From Neobacillus kokaensis (GTDB taxonomy: Bacteria; Bacillota; Bacilli; Bacillales; Cytobacillaceae), in NCBI RefSeq assembly GCF_014656545.1, contig NZ_BNDS01000014.1, positions 1 through 64,000 on the forward strand: a DNA stretch of 64,000 nucleotides, written 5' to 3'. Position numbers and translations under genes: made by a program. This document shows, piece after piece, positions 60,716-64,000 of this stretch. Position 1 is the first letter of the stretch; every line of letters begins with the position of its first letter. The notes under the pieces are model-generated. The model did no database searches. It was not told the DNA's origin and was given only the letters and a program-made list of their open reading frames with translations.

Positions 60716-61132
60716 TTATTTATCTTTTGAAGCCGCATTATAATTTTTTAATTTTGCAGGCAGCTTTTTCTTTTTAACGTACCTTTCGTTAAGTACAAGA
60801 ACTTTCCCGTTCTCAGCCGTATCGTATTTGCGATAAACTGATTTATATTTTTCAAAGGCAAAGTGGCCTAGAACATAAATTGGTATGATCATAATCATGA
60901 GAATCACTAACGGCAACAGCAATTTGAATTCATTCCCAAAGAAGTAATTATTCATTACAGCCTGTGCCGCAAAAGAAACCATTAAAATAATGACAACATT
61001 ACATATATGAAAAGGGGCCACATCTTTTTTTTCACGAAACAGGCGCTCAAGTTCATACTTGACACAAAGGGTAATAAAAACTGAAATTATAATCACAATA
61101 AGGGAAACTACATATGTAAGAACCGTATGCAT
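60716..61132 (-). CDS. Hypothetical membrane protein
   Basis: I do not recognise this 138 aa protein. It has three likely membrane helices (about residues 4-24, 40-58 and 66-88), then a basic cytoplasmic tail rich in lysine and tyrosine (YVKKKKLPAKLKNYNAASKDK in part). ATG with MHTVLTY lies 9 nt after GGGGGG; a longer start ten codons upstream lacks a ribosome site. Two TATAAT-like words lie 50-80 bp upstream. It is a single-gene unit with its own terminator. Codon usage and the clear ribosome site support a real gene. Confidence 0.72.
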   Translation of the reverse strand: MHTVLTYVVSLIVIIISVFITLCVKYELERLFREKKDVAPFHICNVVIILMVSFAAQAVMNNYFFGNEFKLLLPLVILMIMIIPIYVLGHFAFEKYKSVYRKYDTAENGKVLVLNERYVKKKKLPAKLKNYNAASKDK

Positions 61133-61298
61133 TTTGCCAATCCCCCCGCTCTCATTAACCATATTTATATACCCATTATAACCAATTATAGGGAGCGAGG
61201 GAATATTACTATTTTAACGGCTGATATTAGAATTTATAGTAGGAAAACTTCTGCTATTCATTGGAGGACATTATGATTGAATGAAAAGAATAACTTTC

Positions 61299-61336
61299 TA
61301 AAAAACCACTCCTTAGTTCCATTGGAAGTGTTTTTT
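61299..61336. terminator. Terminator downstream of the tetR-sinI pair
   Basis: AACACTTCC/GGAGTGGTT arms with an 11-12 nt loop, flanked by A and T runs on both strands (about 61301-61335). It lies 60-100 bp after the SinI-like gene and could serve either direction. Confidence 0.75.
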
Positions 61337-61397
61337 GCCGTTGCACTATTTTTCAAGCGAATATGATGAGATTTTTTAACTTTCTCGGCGGTAATTC

Positions 61398-61559
61398 CTA
61401 TCCTTTATTTCCATCATCTTTTACTATTTTTTCTAAAAAACTCCTCACCTCTTCAAGTTGCATCCCCATATTTTTTGCTTCGATAATTAAACCTACCCAT
61501 TCCTCGTCCAGTACCAACAGATCGACCATGTTTTCCGATTTAATCTTCCTCGCCCCCAT
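61398..61559 (-). CDS. sinI: SinI-like anti-repressor peptide (53 aa)
   Basis: A small gene easily missed by length cut-offs. The peptide begins MGARKIKSENMVDLLVLDEE and continues WVGLIIEAKNMGMQLEEVR, then SFLEKIVKDDGNKG. The core LDEEWVGLIIEAKNMGMQLEE matches, up to spacing, the SinI dimerisation motif (LDQEWVELMVEAKEANISPEE), which binds and inactivates the biofilm repressor SinR. It starts 8 bp after the stop codon of the TetR gene, so it is probably translationally coupled to it; its own ribosome site is weak, and an ATG ten codons in is possible. No sinR-like gene is in the window. The family call is firm, the partner is unknown. Confidence 0.82.
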   Translation of the reverse strand: MGARKIKSENMVDLLVLDEEWVGLIIEAKNMGMQLEEVRSFLEKIVKDDGNKG

Positions 61560-61567
61560 ATATTTAT

Positions 61568-62167
61568 TTATGATTCCGTGTTTTGCAGTCCATATAAATA
61601 GATATCCACAATTTCGTTTGCTAATTGCTGTGGAGTACTTTCATTTGTGAATAGCTTCGTGATGGTGAGTCGCTCTATGGCACCGATGATGCACTCTGCA
61701 ACTATTTGCATATTTAAATCCTGCCGAAAGTATTTATCTTGTTGCTCCGCTAGCAGATTCTCAGTAATATGCGCTACCATCCCTCGCTTTATTTCCTCCG
61801 CTTCGTCCGCGATGAAAAAGCCAATCTTCGTCAAGTGACGATGATCATCAAAGAACTTAAAAATTGAAATCAGACCTCTAGCTATTTTAGAAGCGAGTAT
61901 GTTTTTATCCAGATTTGGTTCTATTCTACTGTTTTTCGTTAGATGGATTAGTTTGTGATGAAATGTATGTATGAGTTCTTGAAAGATAGCTTCCTTACTG
62001 GAGAAATAGAGGTAAAAACTTGGTTGCGTTAGACCAGCCTTTTTTACAATCGTACTTATTTTTGTTTCATGAAATCCATGTTCTGCGAATTCTTCTGCTG
62101 CAATCGTAAGAATCGCCTCTTTACTTTTGACCCCAACCGATCCTTTCTGTCTGCCACGTTGACCCAT
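61568..62167 (-). CDS. TetR/AcrR family transcriptional regulator
   Basis: Protein of 199 aa with the N-terminal helix-turn-helix ILTIAAEEFAEHGFHETKIS and KKAGLTQPSFYLYFSSKEAIF, and a C-terminal TetR ligand domain typical of YvdT/FadR-like regulators of Bacilli (about 60-190). It forms a two-gene unit with the SinI-like peptide. A TTGTCAA-type AT-rich region lies upstream, without a firm promoter. Targets and ligand unknown. Confidence 0.88.
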   Translation of the reverse strand: MGQRGRQKGSVGVKSKEAILTIAAEEFAEHGFHETKISTIVKKAGLTQPSFYLYFSSKEAIFQELIHTFHHKLIHLTKNSRIEPNLDKNILASKIARGLISIFKFFDDHRHLTKIGFFIADEAEEIKRGMVAHITENLLAEQQDKYFRQDLNMQIVAECIIGAIERLTITKLFTNESTPQQLANEIVDIYLYGLQNTES

Positions 62168-62339
62168 TATGCATGCCTCTTGTCTTTATAAAAATTATAT
62201 TACTCATGAGTATTATCTTACAGAAAATACCTTTTTGTCAACGAAATAGTTGATAAAAAAGACTGCCTCCAAGCATTTTATTAACTTCTTCTATACTACA
62301 ATAGGAGAAAAAGCTTCATTGTTAATACGTTCCCTTAAA

Positions 62340-62452
62340 CATGTATGGTACAATCCTTTGAAAATGATGTGTTGAATCTAACAGAAAAAGGGGAAGTGTG
62401 AAAGTTAAAGTTTGATGAAAAATAAATGGGCGGGAGCAATCCCGCTTTTTTA
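62340..62452 (+). ncRNA. Candidate short transcript ending in an intrinsic terminator
   Basis: GCGGG/CCCGC (62430-62434 and 62441-62445) followed by six T is a clear terminator-type hairpin on the plus strand, yet no gene lies before it. An extended -10 TGGTACAAT at about 62347-62355 could start a transcript of about 90 nt. The only reading frame (12 codons, overlapping the hairpin) lacks a ribosome site. The rest of 62168-62608 shows no gene. Confidence 0.35.
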
Positions 62453-62608
62453 AAACACCAAGCTCCTCTATTTTTTGTCGATATTCACTCATAATTTGTA
62501 GATATTTCCCGGGAATTTTGTTGAAAGTTGAAATATAGTAAACCTAATAATCGAAACAAAAGAATTTTTCCTTTTTATTTAGTTTCCTTAAGTGTTATGA
62601 ACTCTACT

Positions 62609-62816
62609 TTACACCTTGGCCGTATCGCCTAACGATATAAGCGCTACGATGTCTGAATGAACAAAGATACGTTGATTCCCCTCCTTCAAAAACTCATATC
62701 CACTCCGCTCTAAGATTTGGCTATACTTTCTTAACAGTAGGAGCTGCAATCCCTACTTTTTCTGCTCCTTCCTTGGTAGAGAAAGCTTGTTCATTTGGTT
62801 GTATGTTGCTTCGCAT
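62609..62816 (-). pseudogene. Frameshifted MerR/Cox-like helix-turn-helix gene
   Basis: After GGAGGTTCAT the ATG at 62816 opens MRSNIQPNEQAFSTKEGAEK, then VGIAAPTVKK, and hits a stop (GTA TAG) at about 62721-62726. Skipping one base there opens YSQILERSGYEFLKEGNQR and IFVHSDIVALISLGDTAKV, with a stop at 62609. Together these match the DNA-binding head of plasmid/phage-type HTH proteins (STKEVAEKVGI...TVRKYSQILERNGYEF). The C-terminal part normally present is missing, so the gene is both frameshifted and truncated. It is probably a relic of a mobile element. Confidence 0.75.
62623..62637. repeat. 15-bp palindrome, copy 1
   Basis: TATCGCCTAACGATA lies in the 3' end of the broken HTH gene. It differs from copy 2 at one base and is an imperfect palindrome (TATCG-N5-CGATA). 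Confidence 0.6.
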
Positions 62817-62871
62817 ATGAACCTCCTTTTCTATTAATAGGAGAGTTTTTAGATTTATAATGCAAAGGTCA

Positions 62872-62886
62872 TATCGCCTAGCGATA
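62872..62886. repeat. 15-bp palindrome, copy 2
   Basis: TATCGCCTAGCGATA lies about 55 bp upstream of the start of the broken HTH gene, 249 bp from copy 1. It could be a binding site of the HTH protein or a recombination remnant. Confidence 0.6.
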
Positions 62887-62970
62887 CGAAACAAAAAAGG
62901 CTCCATTCAGTCCTTTTTATGGAATACTATTTAGTATAGTTTTGTCGCCCTTTTTAGCGGAGAAAATAAA

Positions 62971-63017
62971 ATAAGAGGCTTCCAGTAAGTTTGCTCAACT
63001 AATGGAAAACCTCTTAA
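62971..63017 (-). terminator. Terminator of rocA
   Basis: AAGAGGTTTTCCA/TGGAAGCCTCTT arms on the minus strand (about 63004-63016 and 62972-62984), 60 bp after the rocA stop codon. Sequence similarity to the hairpin at 60671-60715 extends through the loop. Confidence 0.75.
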
Positions 63018-63077
63018 TTCTTATATTCCCCTGATTTTTCCTTTGATATAGGGAAATAGCAAATATTTTTCTATTTG

Positions 63078-64000
63078 TTATAGCATTAAACTCGTTGTTT
63101 TAGCCTGCATATGCAATATGAGATAATCAGGACCGCCAGCCTTGGAGTCTGTACCTGACATATTAAATCCTCCGAACGGTTGATATCCAACAATGGCTCC
63201 TGTGCAGCCGCGATTAAAGTAAAGATTTCCTACATGAAATTCCTTTTCCGCCCGTTTGATATGCTCTTGATTATTCGTAATTAATGCACCGGTTAAACCA
63301 TAATCTGTGTTGTTTGCAACCTTCATTAGATGGTCAAAATCTCTTGCTTTGCAGAAAGCAACAACGGGACCAAAGATTTCTTCCTGCATTAAACGTGCAT
63401 TTTCGTCTACATCTGCAATAATGGTTGGCTGGATAAAGTAACCATCCTGATGATTTCCTTCTCCCCCCGTTACTAAACGTCCTTCCTCCTTGCCGATTGC
63501 GATATATTTCATGATCTTATCATAAGCAGCTTGGCTGATAACAGGTCCCATGTAGGTATTTACATCTTCAGGGCAGCCTACTTTTAATGTTTTTGTTAAT
63601 GCGGCAGCCTTCTCAAGTACTTCATCATATACATCCTGATGGATGACCGCACGAGAGCCGGCTGAACATTTTTGTCCGGAGAAGCCAAAAGCAGAATAAA
63701 CAATAGAAGAAGCTGCTAAATCCAAATCAGCATCTTTATCCACCAATACCGTGTCCTTGCCACCCATCTCAGCTATAACACGCTTCAGCCAAATTTGACC
63801 CGGCTGTACTTTCGCTGCACGCTCATATATGCGGCAGCCTACTTCACGAGAGCCTGTAAATGAAATAAAACGTGTCTTAGGATGCTCCACAAGATAATCA
63901 CCAATCTCTGCACCATCTCCAGGAATATAATTAATGACGCCATCAGGAAGGCCTGCTTCTTCTAACACTTCAACAAACTTGGCTGCTACAACCGGTGTAT
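63078..64000 (-). CDS. rocA: L-glutamate gamma-semialdehyde dehydrogenase, 3' part (runs off the window)
   Basis: C-terminal 307 or so residues of a P5C dehydrogenase, which oxidises glutamate semialdehyde to glutamate in arginine and proline degradation. The frame is open to base 64000 ([20 protein letters not shown]), so the start lies beyond the right edge. Motifs: [16 protein letters not shown] with the glutamate, [13 protein letters not shown] with the catalytic cysteine, [10 protein letters not shown] and [20 protein letters not shown], which is typical of RocA/PruA. A terminator follows. No other rocA or put operon gene is inside the window. Confidence 0.93.
   Translation of the reverse strand, partial: TPVVAAKFVEVLEEAGLPDGVINYIPGDGAEIGDYLVEHPKTRFISFTGSREVGCRIYERAAKVQPGQIWLKRVIAEMGGKDTVLVDKDADLDLAASSIVYSAFGFSGQKCSAGSRAVIHQDVYDEVLEKAAALTKTLKVGCPEDVNTYMGPVISQAAYDKIMKYIAIGKEEGRLVTGGEGNHQDGYFIQPTIIADVDENARLMQEEIFGPVVAFCKARDFDHLMKVANNTDYGLTGALITNNQEHIKRAEKEFHVGNLYFNRGCTGAIVGYQPFGGFNMSGTDSKAGGPDYLILHMQAKTTSLML

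Noticed and set aside
61363-61650. 95-codon plus-strand reading frame
   Set aside because: It is antisense to the SinI-like gene and the 3' end of the TetR gene, which have clear family motifs, and it has no ribosome site.
62421-62452. 12-codon frame beginning ATGAAAAATAAATGG
   Set aside because: It has no ribosome site and overlaps the terminator hairpin, so coding is unlikely.

Overview
The window looks like a chromosomal segment of a low-GC, spore-former-type Bacillaceae bacterium (Bacillus/Neobacillus-like). Reasons: AT-rich DNA with strong AGGAGG-type ribosome sites and several TTG/GTG starts; the gene order yeaC-yeaD-yebA-guaA-pbuG known from Bacillus subtilis; guanine riboswitches; glcT-ptsG with an antiterminator target; a SinI-like peptide; and UvsE genes. 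Most genes lie on the minus strand. No tRNA, rRNA gene, CRISPR array, prophage or complete insertion sequence was seen. At the left edge, tandem promoters and a boxA-type leader point leftwards into an rRNA operon just outside the window.

Layout. 0.3-3.4 kb: glucose PTS permease and its antiterminator. 3.5-6.8 kb: an ABC-2 type drug/export system. 6.9-15.3 kb: purine salvage and GMP synthesis (pbuG, guaA), each behind its own guanine riboswitch, plus the yeaC-yeaD-yebA operon; two arrays of 52-53 bp tandem repeats flank guaA-yeaC. 16-26.6 kb: a catabolic region with a hydrolase, a sodium/solute symporter plus DUF3311 partner, a BCCT transporter, and a Rieske oxygenase / aldehyde dehydrogenase / tartrate-D-malate dehydrogenase operon. 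That operon lies behind a near-perfect sigma-54 promoter and opposite a PAS-AAA+ activator gene. The combination fits L-carnitine (or another quaternary amine) degradation. 26.7-33.3 kb: a Fur-boxed NIS siderophore operon (two IucA/IucC synthetases, MFS exporter, SbnH-like decarboxylase).

33.5-35.3 kb: class D sortase with its LPNTA-anchored acidic surface protein. 36-43 kb: two deaminase-type amidohydrolases and a PotABCD-like ABC importer. 43.3-51.2 kb: a seven-gene 2-aminoethylphosphonate operon (PhnS/T/UV-like transporter, phnX, phnW, an unexpected saccharopine-dehydrogenase-like enzyme, DeoR regulator). 51.5-56.3 kb: two divergent secreted phosphatases sharing LamG-like domains; one has an 11-bp-phased PhoP-type box, so 43-56 kb reads as a phosphorus-scavenging island. 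56.7-58.7 kb: two tandem UV-damage endonuclease paralogues. 58.8-64 kb: TetR regulators, an SpxH/DsbA-like protein, a small SinI-like gene, a frameshifted HTH gene between two near-identical palindromes, and the 3' part of rocA running off the right edge.

The strongest candidates for something not well described are: the sigma-54-controlled quaternary-amine locus lacking a nearby reductase; the opine-type dehydrogenase inside the phosphonate operon; the modular secreted phosphatase pair; and the 52-bp hairpin arrays, which show compensatory base changes. All functional statements rest on sequence reading and recalled family knowledge; no database search was run.
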